Positions 1 through 8,267 of a DNA stretch of 47,467 nucleotides are shown piece by piece. Position 1 is the first letter of the stretch; each line of letters begins with the position of its first letter. The translations under genes were made by a program, and so were the position numbers. The stretch spans positions 1 through 47,467 of the forward strand of contig CAKUFS010000016.1 of assembly GCA_934648845.1 (NCBI GenBank). The letters run 5' to 3'. The notes beneath the pieces were generated by a model that was not told the origin of the DNA, did no database searches, and saw only the letters and a list, made by a program, of their open reading frames with translations. Source of the stretch: an uncultured Eggerthellaceae bacterium. GTDB lineage: Bacteria; Actinomycetota; Coriobacteriia; Coriobacteriales; Eggerthellaceae.

Positions 1-2
1 CA

Positions 3-40
3 ATCGGAGGCTTCCCGAAACGTATCGGGACGCCTCCGAT
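3..40. terminator. Hairpin terminator next to truncated AlbA_2 gene
   Basis: A 16-nt arm (3-18) pairs with 25-40 with one mismatch around a 6-nt loop and is followed by TTT on the + strand. It lies about 30 nt beyond the stop of the minus-strand gene at 71 and could end transcription from either side. The call rests on the visible complementarity only. Confidence 0.7.
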
Positions 41-70
41 TTTGCGCTTACCACGCGGTGGTTTTGACGT

Positions 71-1123
71 TTACGTTGCAACCGTTGCGGTGGTAACAGT
101 GCCGTAAAGGCCACCTGGGCTCAGGAATTCCAGGCGGTCGCTGTAAAGATTCACCTGAACCTGTGTGCCGCGCGCAAGCTCGGAGTAATCTCTGTGCATA
201 AGCGCATTGCAGACCGCTTCGCGCACGGCGGCAGGCGGGTAATCGGGAATATCGATCCTCTTCGCGCCAATTATGGTGCCGCCAAGTCTGGTGTTTCTCT
301 GAACGGCGGCAACGGTGTCAGCGATGATGGCTGGTATGGGGCCCGCCATCTTCTCGGAGTCGAGGTACTTCACGCCGTCTGCGGAGGCTTTGTCTTCCTC
401 TGGGTACGCCGCAAACGTGACAGTAAGGCGTGGGAAATACTTCTGAGGATACGTGCCCAAGGCAAGAAGGCCCGCAAGCGTAGGCCGAAGGTCGCCGTTG
501 GCATCCCTTGCCGCTATCCTCAGGTTGACGGCAATCTCTTCATCGCTAAAGCTTGCGAACAGTCTTGGGCGAAGCGACTTTTGCCGTTGGATTACGCCAT
601 CGAGTAGGTTTCTGTCCAGGTCATCCATTGTTGCGTCCGCCACAATTTCTATATCATGCGACGGTTGCGTCTTGTCTTCAAGGAGCCTGTCGATTTCGTA
701 GGGGCTTAGTTTCCTGTCGCCGTCGAACGAGCGGATAAAGGACCCCCTGTACATTCCCTTGCTGGTGACATAGCAGGGCTTGTCGCGGGGCGGAATCTCG
801 TCGATGGAAGCGACGACAACGTTGGCGTCTTTATATTCCAGGATAGCAATGTCGGCGCGAACCGGTGGGGAGAGTTTGTCGGAGCATGTTTGCGAAAGGG
901 CGTCGGCGATGCGGTGGGCATCGAATCCCTTTGCGGGTTCGAAATCGTTTTTCTCCGATAACCCCAGCACGATTATACCGCCCGATCCGTTTGCAAATGC
1001 GGAAATCGTTTCGGCGATGGTCGATGGCATTTTCCCTACGGATTCCTTCGCCTCGATTGATTGGTTGTCGCTGCGCGATGACTTCAACTGACGAATCACT
1101 GTTTCGAGTTCTTCTGCATCCAT
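71..1123 (-). CDS. AlbA_2 (Schlafen-type) ATP-binding regulator, C-terminally truncated
   Basis: The 350-residue product starts with an AlbA_2 domain (about residues 20-140): the segment around residues 24-54 (ES-x-GK ... SAFANGSGGIIVLGL) is typical of COG2865 'ATP-binding' proteins, thought to bind nucleic acid. A GHKL-like ATPase domain follows (AVREAVCNALMHRDYS, LEFLSPGGLYGTVT). Family members usually continue 100-200 residues past the GGLYGTVT box. Here the frame reaches a stop eight codons later, just before a hairpin, so the end looks lost by deletion. The ATG at 1123 is used; its SD is weak. Three 21-bp repeats lie directly upstream and may be operator sites. Family assignment is fairly sure; function is unknown. 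Confidence 0.75.
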   Translation of the reverse strand: MDAEELETVIRQLKSSRSDNQSIEAKESVGKMPSTIAETISAFANGSGGIIVLGLSEKNDFEPAKGFDAHRIADALSQTCSDKLSPPVRADIAILEYKDANVVVASIDEIPPRDKPCYVTSKGMYRGSFIRSFDGDRKLSPYEIDRLLEDKTQPSHDIEIVADATMDDLDRNLLDGVIQRQKSLRPRLFASFSDEEIAVNLRIAARDANGDLRPTLAGLLALGTYPQKYFPRLTVTFAAYPEEDKASADGVKYLDSEKMAGPIPAIIADTVAAVQRNTRLGGTIIGAKRIDIPDYPPAAVREAVCNALMHRDYSELARGTQVQVNLYSDRLEFLSPGGLYGTVTTATVAT

Positions 1124-1156
1124 ATCAGTGCTCTTTTCCCGAAACTTGCTAACTTT

Positions 1157-1218
1157 TTGATAAGTTTAGCAAGTTGTTTGATAAGTTTAGCAAGTTGTTT
1201 GATAAGTTGGCAAGTTTT
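1157..1218. repeat. Three tandem 21-bp repeats upstream of the AlbA_2 gene
   Basis: The unit TTGATAAGTTTAGCAAGTTG plus one T occurs at 1157-1177 and 1178-1198, with a degenerate third copy at 1199-1218. The array ends about 35 bp before the ATG of the minus-strand gene at 1123. The 21-bp phasing (two helical turns) puts all copies on one DNA face, as expected for cooperative operator sites. It is too short and spacerless to be a CRISPR array. Confidence 0.8.
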
Positions 1219-1232
1219 TAGCTCGATCTAGA

Positions 1233-1292
1233 GCGAGTTAAGTTTCGCGGGGTAGCGCCTAAAACAACCTTAAGAAATCAGGCAGGCGATCC
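1233..1292 (+). repeat. Dispersed 60-bp repeat, copy 1
   Basis: This stretch aligns without gaps to 27053-27112 with about 50 of 60 identities. No open frame is shared convincingly by both copies. Both lie in noncoding DNA beside accessory genes. The rest of 1219-1401 shows nothing recognisable. Confidence 0.75.
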
Positions 1293-1401
1293 AGACCGTT
1301 TTTCATGGATGGGAATCATCGTATCACATCCTCCTCGCTACGCTGATGGATGCGTTCGGCGCACTTTTTTTGAAAAACAACAAGAGAACAGCTATCATGG
1401 A

Positions 1402-1471
1402 TTTCGCGCCTATAACAGCTAGGACAAAACAGGTTGATCTGGAGGTGGAAAGTGGCGAAGATGCGTCTTGC
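1402..1471 (+). repeat. Cassette-boundary repeat, copy 1
   Basis: This 70-nt segment matches 6591-6661. In copy 2 it spans the last codons (RAYNG, TAG) of the LRR/ankyrin gene, then an SD (GAGGTGG) and a new start codon. Copy 1 carries the same features: a frame ending RAYNS followed by TAG, then GGAGGTGG and a GTG start. The 3' tip of a lost LRR-type gene therefore appears to lie just upstream of the microORF at 1452. Confidence 0.85.
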
Positions 1472-1643
1472 AAACTTGAGAAGCGTTGATGTCAACGCCT
1501 CCGGCACAGTTATGCTGCCGACCGCGCCTGATAACACTATCGTTCGGTGCGGCGCTTGCTCCTTAAGCCTCGATCATACCAGCTTTGCTGAAAGGGATTT
1601 TGCGGCAAGCCTCTGCGGTCTCTACGAAGGTTATTTAGGGTAA
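1452..1643 (+). CDS. Small protein at the head of the vWA-MoxR operon
   Basis: A 63-residue ORF starts at GTG 1452, six bases or so after a strong SD (GGAGGTGG, 1441-1448); an internal ATG lies at 1461-1463. It begins V/M-A-K-M-R-L-A-N and ends GLYEGYLG, nine nt before the vWA gene. The family is not recognised; there is a C-G-A-C pair near the middle (RCGACSLSL). The same start (M-A-R-T-C-L-A-D) is conserved at 6642 in the collapsed second cassette, which argues that this start is really translated. It might be a short adaptor or a leader ORF; no function is assigned. Confidence 0.6.
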   Translation: MAKMRLANLRSVDVNASGTVMLPTAPDNTIVRCGACSLSLDHTSFAERDFAASLCGLYEGYLG

Positions 1644-1651
1644 AGCGAATA

Positions 1652-3256
1652 ATGCTTGATGCCGGGATGACAAAGCTGGATGCCGCCGCGCTTAAGGTTA
1701 TTGATCTAGCCAAAGCGCTTGTGCTTGCGGATAATCACTTTCTGTCTGCGGCGATAGGTCGCCTGAAAACGACGCCCGGCGATGCAGCGCGCCCGTTCTC
1801 CACCGATGGACATTCCCTTATCTTCAACGCCGGCTTGCTTTGCGACCAGTTCAAGCAAGTAAAAAAGGCACCTAGGCACGATCTTTTACATACGGTTTTG
1901 CACTGCGTTTTCCTTCATCCCTATGTTGGCCCGGAAATCAATGAGCGGCTTTGGAATCTTGCCTGCGACATAGCGGTTGAGCGCAATGTTTGCGAATTGT
2001 GCGGACCTCGCGAAGGGTCTCGGGGCCGTGCCATCAACGACGCAACAAAGCTGATTAGCGGGAAAACAAAAGGCACCATTACCGCTGAAAAGATATATCA
2101 CCTGCTCAAGGAAGGGGAATGGGCCGACAGCATTGCAAAGTGGGAAGCCGTCTTTGCAGCCGACGGCCATAGCCTCTGGTACGAATGGGAAAACGCGCAG
2201 CAGGTCTGTCAGCAGGTTCCTGCGGGCGAAGGAGAAAGTGCGAGTTTGTCCGCTTCGTCCAAGGCTGCAAAAGGCGTCTTGCGGCTTGAATGCGCCGAAT
2301 CAAATGCGGAAGGCACCGATGATCAATCCGGCCAGGGCGAAGGCCGGGGTCAAGCGGCAGGTAACGCTACCGGGGATTCCTGCTTGCCGACATTGACGTC
2401 GGGCCAAGGTCAGGGCGAAGGGGCGGGCGCCGCCTCTGATTCCCATACGTCATCAAGGGCGGGATGGGGTTTGCGAGAAGTTGCAAGGCCGTCGCTCGAT
2501 GAGGAAAAGGCGGGCTGGTCTCGCGTTGCCAAGGCACTGGCGGTAAATCTTCAGACCTACTCCAAAGCGCGCGGCGAAAGCCTCTCCGGTCTTGTGGAGG
2601 AACTCGAGGAATCTACTCGCGAGCGTGTTGATTACGCCGACTTCTTGCGCCAGTTTGCCATACCGGGCGAGGTGCTTAGGGTATCCGACGAAGAGTTCGA
2701 CTACATCTTTTACACCTATGGTTTGAAGCTGTACGACAATCTTCCCCTGATAGAGCCTTTGGAATACCGTGAGGAAAAGCGCATTCGCGAGTTTGTTATT
2801 GTCATCGACACCAGCGGGTCGGTGCAAGGGAATATCGTAAGGCGCTTCATTGACGCCACTTTCGATATTCTGAAATCTACCGAGGCCTTTTTCGAGTGCG
2901 TGCATGTGCGAATCATTCAATGTGATGCGAAGGTGCAAAGTGACGATGTGATTACGAATCTGAACGAGCTCAAAGAATGGGGCCGTACCATGAAAATTTA
3001 TGGCGGGGGAGGCACTGATTTCAGACCGGCTTTTGCGTACGTTGACAAATTGGTGGAAGACGGCGCCTTCGAAAACTTGGGCGGACTGGTTTATTTCACG
3101 GACGGCTGGGGGGACTACCCCGAATGGATGCCCGACTACAAAGTGGCATTTGTGTTCTACGACGAGAGCTATCGGCCCGAGGTAGTACCCACCTGGGCAG
3201 CGCAGATTGTTTTGGATGAGCGAAGCATGGCAACGAAGAAGGGATCGATTGCATGA
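1652..3256 (+). CDS. vWA-domain protein with metallopeptidase-like N-terminus (COG3864/DUF2201 type)
   Basis: The 534-residue protein has an N-terminal putative metallopeptidase domain with H-DLL-H-TVL-H at residues 76-84, then a low-complexity Gly/Ser/Glu linker (about 200-290). A C-terminal von Willebrand A-like domain follows, with the MIDAS motif DTSGS near residue 384 and a TDGWGDYPE loop near 482. This architecture is that of COG3864 partners of MoxR-type AAA+ ATPases, in which the metal-binding vWA domain recruits substrates for remodelling. The stop overlaps the next start by 4 nt (ATGA at 3253), so it is translationally coupled to the ATPase. ATG 1652 follows the microORF stop by 8 nt. 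Whether the His motif is catalytic is unknown. Confidence 0.85.
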   Translation: MLDAGMTKLDAAALKVIDLAKALVLADNHFLSAAIGRLKTTPGDAARPFSTDGHSLIFNAGLLCDQFKQVKKAPRHDLLHTVLHCVFLHPYVGPEINERLWNLACDIAVERNVCELCGPREGSRGRAINDATKLISGKTKGTITAEKIYHLLKEGEWADSIAKWEAVFAADGHSLWYEWENAQQVCQQVPAGEGESASLSASSKAAKGVLRLECAESNAEGTDDQSGQGEGRGQAAGNATGDSCLPTLTSGQGQGEGAGAASDSHTSSRAGWGLREVARPSLDEEKAGWSRVAKALAVNLQTYSKARGESLSGLVEELEESTRERVDYADFLRQFAIPGEVLRVSDEEFDYIFYTYGLKLYDNLPLIEPLEYREEKRIREFVIVIDTSGSVQGNIVRRFIDATFDILKSTEAFFECVHVRIIQCDAKVQSDDVITNLNELKEWGRTMKIYGGGGTDFRPAFAYVDKLVEDGAFENLGGLVYFTDGWGDYPEWMPDYKVAFVFYDESYRPEVVPTWAAQIVLDERSMATKKGSIA

Positions 3257-4761
3257 ACATAAAGGAAGCGAAAATAGAAATCGAGGGCGCTATCCAGGCG
3301 TATCTGGCCAAAGACGACTATGGGCTTTACTGCATTCCTTTCAAGATGCAGCGTCCTATCATCATGTTGGGCCCTCCCGGTGTGGGAAAGACCGCCGTGG
3401 TGGAGCAGATTGCCGAGGAGATGGACGTGAATTTCGTGAGCTATTCCATCACTCATCATACGCGGCAAAGCGCGCTGGGCCTGCCTTTTATAGCCCAGGA
3501 AACCTTTGACGGGCACGAATACAGCGTGTCTGAATATACCATGTCAGAGATCATCGCGGCGGTTTATCGCGCCCGCGAGAAATCGGGCGTTGACGAGGGT
3601 ATTCTTTTCTTGGACGAGGTCAACTGCGTTTCCGAGACACTGGCGCCCGCCATGCTGCAGTTCCTGCAGTACAAGACTTTCGGCATGCACAGGCTGCCCG
3701 AAGGCTGGGTGATTGTCACCGCGGGTAATCCGCCTGAGTTCAACCGTGCGGCGCGCGAGTTTGACCCCGCAATGCTGGACCGCCTCATGCGCATTGACGT
3801 AGAGGCGGATGTGAACGTTTGGCAGGAATATGCCGCGGCGCATGGCCTGCACCCGGCCGTTACCACCTATCTTGATGCGAAGCCGGGCAGCTTTTACAAG
3901 GTGCGTGCTGCGGCTCGTGGCTCGAAAATCGTTACGAGCCGCGGTTGGGAAGACCTATCCCGCATGCTCCAGGCCTATGAGCGCTTGGGGAAGATGCCCA
4001 GTGGCAACCTTTACGGTAGATACTTGCAGGATGAAGAGATCGCCGAAGATTTTGGCGTGTATTACGAGATTTTCCGCAAGTACCAAGATGATTACAAGGT
4101 GACCGATATCTTGTCTGGGAAGGTTGACGGTCAAATTGCGGCGCGCGCCCAGGAGGCACCCTTCGATGAGCGAATCGCGCTGGTGGGCCTGCTGATTGAT
4201 GCTGTCCTTACGCGTGTTCGTGCAGCAATCGAGCTTGAAGAGGCTTTGAAGCTTGTTCGCAGAGATCTGACTGACTTGAAGACCAAGCTGGGAAGTGCGG
4301 GCGACACTTCGCAGGTTGTTGCCCGTTATGCCGACGAGCTGCGCAGTGCGAGCGACGTGGGAAAACGCGTGCGCAACCAGGTGGGAAACGCCGCTGTTGT
4401 CAAAGCGGAGCGCTTGCGTGTTCTTGAGACAATAGAGGGTGCCATCATTCGCGGTGCCGCTGAAGGCGAAGGCGGATATGCTTCGGCAAGAAAGGCATTC
4501 AACGCCGAATGCAAGAAGCATGCGAAGGCACTTGAGGTGGCGAAGTCATCGCTTGATAACGCGTTTCTGTTCCTGGATGGCACCTATGGCGAGGATTCCC
4601 AGGAATCCCTTATTCTGACCACCAAGTTGGCAGCCGATGCGGTGCTTATCAGGCTCGTTTCCACCCATGGCTCCGAACAGTACATGAAGCACAACAAGAG
4701 CTTGCTGTTCACCGAGCGCGGCTTGGGCTTGTTGGAAGAGATCAACGAGCTGGAGGTTTAG
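3253..4761 (+). CDS. MoxR-family AAA+ ATPase
   Basis: The 502-residue protein carries Walker A GPPGVGKT (residues 40-47), Walker B ILFLDE (117-122), a sensor-1-like segment (VTAGNPPEFN) and an FDPAMLDR arginine-finger region, as in COG0714 MoxR ATPases. The C-terminal half (after about residue 290) is helical with a long coiled-coil-like stretch and matches no family I can name. MoxR proteins act as chaperone-like remodelers with a vWA partner, here the overlapping upstream gene. Its last 126 coding nt (4633-4758) are duplicated at 6660-6785, ahead of the HEPN gene. Codon use resembles its neighbours. Confidence 0.9.
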   Translation: MNIKEAKIEIEGAIQAYLAKDDYGLYCIPFKMQRPIIMLGPPGVGKTAVVEQIAEEMDVNFVSYSITHHTRQSALGLPFIAQETFDGHEYSVSEYTMSEIIAAVYRAREKSGVDEGILFLDEVNCVSETLAPAMLQFLQYKTFGMHRLPEGWVIVTAGNPPEFNRAAREFDPAMLDRLMRIDVEADVNVWQEYAAAHGLHPAVTTYLDAKPGSFYKVRAAARGSKIVTSRGWEDLSRMLQAYERLGKMPSGNLYGRYLQDEEIAEDFGVYYEIFRKYQDDYKVTDILSGKVDGQIAARAQEAPFDERIALVGLLIDAVLTRVRAAIELEEALKLVRRDLTDLKTKLGSAGDTSQVVARYADELRSASDVGKRVRNQVGNAAVVKAERLRVLETIEGAIIRGAAEGEGGYASARKAFNAECKKHAKALEVAKSSLDNAFLFLDGTYGEDSQESLILTTKLAADAVLIRLVSTHGSEQYMKHNKSLLFTERGLGLLEEINELEV

Positions 4762-4763
4762 GA

Positions 4764-6611
4764 ATGGCTAATGCTGCATCTTTTTCGAATAGCGATTGGG
4801 ATTTTGAACTCCATTATGCTGGCGGCAAATCCCCCGATGGCGAAGAGGCTCTATACATAAGACGTTATAAGGGAAACGACACCGATGTTCGCATCCCTAC
4901 GGAGTTTGAGAAACATAAGATTGTAGAAGTGGGCCCCGAAGCGTTTCATGAGGCAAATCGCGTGCTGAGCGTGTTTGTCCCCGCTGGCATCAAGTGGTTG
5001 TCCTACCAGGCCTTCTCATCTTGCGCTAACCTCAAAGAGGTGATCATAGAGTCCGCTGCTACCAAGATAAGCAACGCTTTTTACGACTGCGGACGACTCG
5101 AATGCCTGCGCGCCCCAAAATTGAACTATGAGTCTCTCGATAAATCTTTGCGAGTGCCTGCATGCGTGGGGTTTGCCGAGTTGTCCGCTGAAGGTGGTGA
5201 ATACGACACGGAGTCTGCAAAGCCTTTTATGCGGTACTTGAAAACACAGAGCAAGAAGTTCTATTCCTTGTTCGTTTGTCGCCCCCTGCTCGCTAAATAT
5301 ATGGTTGAGTCCAGTGCGATTCCCGCCGAGGATATTTCGATCCTGCAAGGGGAAGCCGAGCAAAAAGGACACCCCGAAATAGCGGACCTGCTTATGTCTT
5401 ACAGCCCAGCAGAGAGAAAGGCTTCATTGCGCGTGGCGCCTAAGAAGAAAAAGGAAACGCCCGCTCAAATTTGCGAAGCTGTACTTACCTGCTTGGAAAA
5501 CGGCGATTCTTCCAGGGTTGGCGAATTAGGGCCTATCGCGGATAAAATCAATCCAGTCTCAAGGGTTATCATGTTGGAGACTGCATCGGCCTGTTGCGGT
5601 GTCGATGCGCTTAAAAGCCTCTTCAAAGTTTTCAAGTCATTTGAATTCACGAGCAATGCTCTTGCCATATGCTTCCTGCTAGGAAAGACAGATAACGCCG
5701 CCTTTCTCATCAAGAGGCGCGCCAACCTTGATGGGGAATACCGGAAGGAAGATATCGGCTTCAAGGGCGATACGCCAAAGAAGCGGGATAAAAGGGAAAT
5801 TAAATATTTTGGCTTCGCTTTGAGTGGCTACTATAGAAAAGACAAAGCCACATTGAGCTCAATCCTGAGCGAAGGCGTCGAGGGCGCGCATTATGCCGCA
5901 TTGTTTGCGCCGATAGACGAGGTTTCGATTCAGAATCCAGCGTGGTGCCTGCGCTCGGATGAGTTCTCGAAATGGAGTTCGGCAAGGGTACCCCGTACGG
6001 GAAGGTATATTTCAGCCTACAGCGGAAGAAGTGTTGAAAACGTCGTCTCGGTTATCGAGAAGCTCGCTGAGCAATCGCTACTGAGCGACAAGCAGCTCTC
6101 GGCGCTTGCGCTTGCTTCGGCTTACTTTGGGCATACGGCAGAGGCTGGTAGAATCGCTTCGCTGCTGTCTGAGGATATTCAACCAGTCTCGATCGCAGTA
6201 AGGCGTTTTGGGAGAAGGGTGCTTATTAGCGAGCCTCTCGATCTTCTGGTGCCCAGATGCTCCCTGGATGTCGCCAAGTTCGTAGTTTCGACTGTTGACG
6301 CCGCGAAGCTAACAGATTGGCTCGCGGATAATTGGTCAAGTCGTTTCTTCGAGCATGACAATGGCGTCGTCGAAGCCTTAGTGCCATTTATGACCGCAGA
6401 AACTCACAGCATTCTGGCCACTTGCAAGTATTTAGCTCGTAGTGGAAATATCGCCTGCCTTGAAAAGCTGAAAGCTCAAGGCGGGCTTGGGAGCGGATGC
6501 ATTAAACCGTGCATCGAAGCTGCACAGGACTCTGGTGAGACGGAGGCCGTTGCATGGCTGTTGGCGAATCTAGGTAAAACTGCTCATGATTCTCGCGCCT
6601 ATAACGGCTAG
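4764..6611 (+). CDS. BspA-like LRR plus degenerate ankyrin-like repeat protein
   Basis: The 615-residue protein has an N-terminal BspA/LRR_5-type segment (about 40-120: VRIPTEF, EVGPEAFHEANRVLSVFVP, YQAFSSCANLKEVII). After a Lys-rich linker come helical repeats that read like decayed ankyrin units, clearest at the end (SGNIACLEKLKAQGG, AAQDSGETEAVAWLLA). There is no signal peptide or membrane segment, so it is probably cytoplasmic. It starts 2 nt after the MoxR stop, so it is cotranscribed. By position it may be the target-recognition or effector subunit of the vWA-MoxR system; that is inference. Its last codons lie in the cassette-boundary repeat. Confidence 0.75.
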   Translation: MANAASFSNSDWDFELHYAGGKSPDGEEALYIRRYKGNDTDVRIPTEFEKHKIVEVGPEAFHEANRVLSVFVPAGIKWLSYQAFSSCANLKEVIIESAATKISNAFYDCGRLECLRAPKLNYESLDKSLRVPACVGFAELSAEGGEYDTESAKPFMRYLKTQSKKFYSLFVCRPLLAKYMVESSAIPAEDISILQGEAEQKGHPEIADLLMSYSPAERKASLRVAPKKKKETPAQICEAVLTCLENGDSSRVGELGPIADKINPVSRVIMLETASACCGVDALKSLFKVFKSFEFTSNALAICFLLGKTDNAAFLIKRRANLDGEYRKEDIGFKGDTPKKRDKREIKYFGFALSGYYRKDKATLSSILSEGVEGAHYAALFAPIDEVSIQNPAWCLRSDEFSKWSSARVPRTGRYISAYSGRSVENVVSVIEKLAEQSLLSDKQLSALALASAYFGHTAEAGRIASLLSEDIQPVSIAVRRFGRRVLISEPLDLLVPRCSLDVAKFVVSTVDAAKLTDWLADNWSSRFFEHDNGVVEALVPFMTAETHSILATCKYLARSGNIACLEKLKAQGGLGSGCIKPCIEAAQDSGETEAVAWLLANLGKTAHDSRAYNG

Positions 6612-6661
6612 AGCAAAACAGGTTGATCCAGAGGTGGAAAAATGGCGAGGACGTGTCTCGC
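6591..6661 (+). repeat. Cassette-boundary repeat, copy 2
   Basis: This copy of 1402-1471 has one inserted A. It overlaps the stop of the LRR gene and carries SD GAGGTGG and the ATG at 6642. Sequence from 6660 switches abruptly to a copy of the MoxR 3' end, marking the deletion junction. Confidence 0.85.
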
Positions 6662-6788
6662 CGATGCGGTGCTTATCAGGTTCGTTTCCACCCATGGCTC
6701 CGAACAGTACATGAAGCATAACAAGAGCTTACTGTTCACCGAGCGCGGCTTGGGCTTGTTGGAAGAGATTGAGGCCCTGGAGGATTGA
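6642..6788 (+). pseudogene. Fusion remnant: microORF start joined to MoxR C-terminus
   Basis: A 48-codon ORF with an SD starts M-A-R-T-C-L and then runs in frame into ADAVLIRFVSTHGSEQYMKH..., the last 42 residues of the MoxR ATPase. Nucleotides 6660-6785 match 4633-4758 at about nine bases in ten, without gaps, and the final residues diverge (EALED against NELEV). The first codons match the microORF at 1452. The simplest reading is a second microORF-vWA-MoxR cassette from which everything between microORF codon 6 and the MoxR tail was deleted. The remnant may still be translated and couple to the HEPN gene 3 nt downstream. Confidence 0.85.
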
Positions 6789-6791
6789 TGA

Positions 6792-7229
6792 ATGACCGAT
6801 AAGAATTTGGAGAAATACAACCGCTATCGAAGCCAATTTGAACGACTCGATCGAGCCCTTGGTGAGAAGTTCTATCTTGAGGCGATTTTTATTGAGTACG
6901 CGATACTTGAGGATAAGACATGGTCGGCTTTGAAACATGCGGCATTTGAGAACTGCGAAAAGAATGATGGGCTTGGCAGGAAGATCGATGCCCTCAAGGA
7001 ACTGAAAAAGAGCGACGAACTTACTGAAAAGTATCTCTCTTCCAAATTGCTTGGAGATATGAAGTGCTGGAAAAATGACAGAAATAAGCTCGTTCACAAT
7101 CTTATGGAAGCTGAGCTTGATATCAGGAAATTACGGGGACTTGCCCTTCGCGGGAAGAGGCTTGTTGCCGAGTTTGGGAGCAAAGTTGCCTTATTCAACA
7201 GGGCGCTTAACCGAAGGGGTAAACAATAG
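6792..7229 (+). CDS. HEPN-domain protein, candidate RNase effector
   Basis: The 145-residue all-helical protein contains R97-N-K-L-V-H102 inside WKNDRNKLVHNLM, the R-x4-H signature of HEPN ribonucleases, preceded by a helix (FYLEAIFIEYAILEDKTWSALKH) typical of the fold. HEPN proteins are common toxins and effectors cutting RNA in toxin-antitoxin and phage-defence loci; no MNT-type nucleotidyltransferase partner is seen. The SD is GGAGG at 6780-6783 with ATG 6792 directly after the MoxR-tail remnant. It occupies the position of the LRR gene in cassette 1. The HEPN call rests on motif and helix pattern, not on a search. Confidence 0.65.
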   Translation: MTDKNLEKYNRYRSQFERLDRALGEKFYLEAIFIEYAILEDKTWSALKHAAFENCEKNDGLGRKIDALKELKKSDELTEKYLSSKLLGDMKCWKNDRNKLVHNLMEAELDIRKLRGLALRGKRLVAEFGSKVALFNRALNRRGKQ

Positions 7230-7472
7230 CTTTTCTCTCGGTGCCCGAACAAAAAATGAAGTATGAGTGGGTTTAAATAGCTTTGCGAAATAGATGATAG
7301 AAGCGAGTGAGGGCATGTTCCAGAAGAGAAGCGTGAAACGTTTTGTTGGAGAGAAAGGAGTTTTTCGGCTCCGCTTAAATTTATTGAGAAGGGAACTTGA
7401 GGCGGAAACAAACTGGTGCGTACGTCAATGGATCTGTTATTGATACAAGGGGCTTTTAGGGAAGGAATGGAT

Positions 7473-8267
7473 ATGGCAAACATTTGCGATCAGAGGTTGT
7501 TCATTGTTGCGGTAGACGATGAGGCGGCAAAAGAGCTGCTCAGCAGCATGAGCGAGAATTTCAAAGCAGCTACGAATGTTGATTTGCTCAAAGGTATCGG
7601 CCCCGAAGCCAGTTGGAAAAAACAAGCTGAGGCGATAGAGCGTGACACTTATGGCTACAATCTGCTGTGCTTGCTAGATACTGATCCCGACGTGAGATCC
7701 GAAGGCTGTTCGTTTTCTGCGGAGACGCAATACGGCAAACCGTGCGTGCGCATTGATCTTGGGCTGAAGTGGGGGCCTTACCCACTGGAGTATTTCTGCG
7801 ACCAGCTTGATCCCGAAAGATACGGCTGCGCATCCATCAACGGTGGCGAGTACATATGCACTGTTTGCTACGAGGCCGATGAAGAGGTTGCATATATACA
7901 GTGGGGCAAAGATTTCGGTGACTCGTTCGATGGCGGCTTGTGGTATGACGAGTTTCAGGAATGGTCTAAAAAGGTGAAGGGGTCTAGCCCTGAGAGCTTG
8001 AGTGATATCGCTCTTCGCGTGTTGTTTGACACGACGAAGACGTGCGATTTCTTTTGGGGGTCTTCAAAAGCGGGGACATTCAAAGAGATCGAACGGATTG
8101 ATCCTGGTTTGCTCGATGAAATCGCCGAAGCGCTCGACTGCGAAGATGCTGAAGACCTACGTTATTCGGTTTGTGACGTTGATGATCTAGAAGACATGGT
8201 TCGTTGGAAAGTTGCTGATGAGAGCTTAAGGAAGCGACTCGATACTGCATTAAAGGAATGTCAGTGA
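7473..8267 (+). CDS. Acidic protein of unknown function
   Basis: The product has 264 residues from ATG 7473, chosen because AAGGA at 7462-7466 is 6 nt upstream; ATG 7467 is the alternative. The N-terminal part (MANICDQRLFIVAV ... KWGPYPLEYFCDQLD ... FDGGLWYDEFQEW) faintly recalls the YubB/Api92 ferredoxin-like fold, with Asn-Cys near the start and scattered Trp, but I cannot assign it. The last ~65 residues (ERIDPGLLDEIAEALDCEDAEDL ... SLRKRLDTALKECQ) form a helical domain, and a decayed second copy of it follows directly. The gene lies 243 nt after the HEPN gene in the same direction; membership of the same operon is uncertain. Confidence 0.6.
   Translation: MANICDQRLFIVAVDDEAAKELLSSMSENFKAATNVDLLKGIGPEASWKKQAEAIERDTYGYNLLCLLDTDPDVRSEGCSFSAETQYGKPCVRIDLGLKWGPYPLEYFCDQLDPERYGCASINGGEYICTVCYEADEEVAYIQWGKDFGDSFDGGLWYDEFQEWSKKVKGSSPESLSDIALRVLFDTTKTCDFFWGSSKAGTFKEIERIDPGLLDEIAEALDCEDAEDLRYSVCDVDDLEDMVRWKVADESLRKRLDTALKECQ

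Noticed and set aside
1157..1218. CRISPR array
   Set aside because: Units are directly adjacent with no spacers; only three copies exist.
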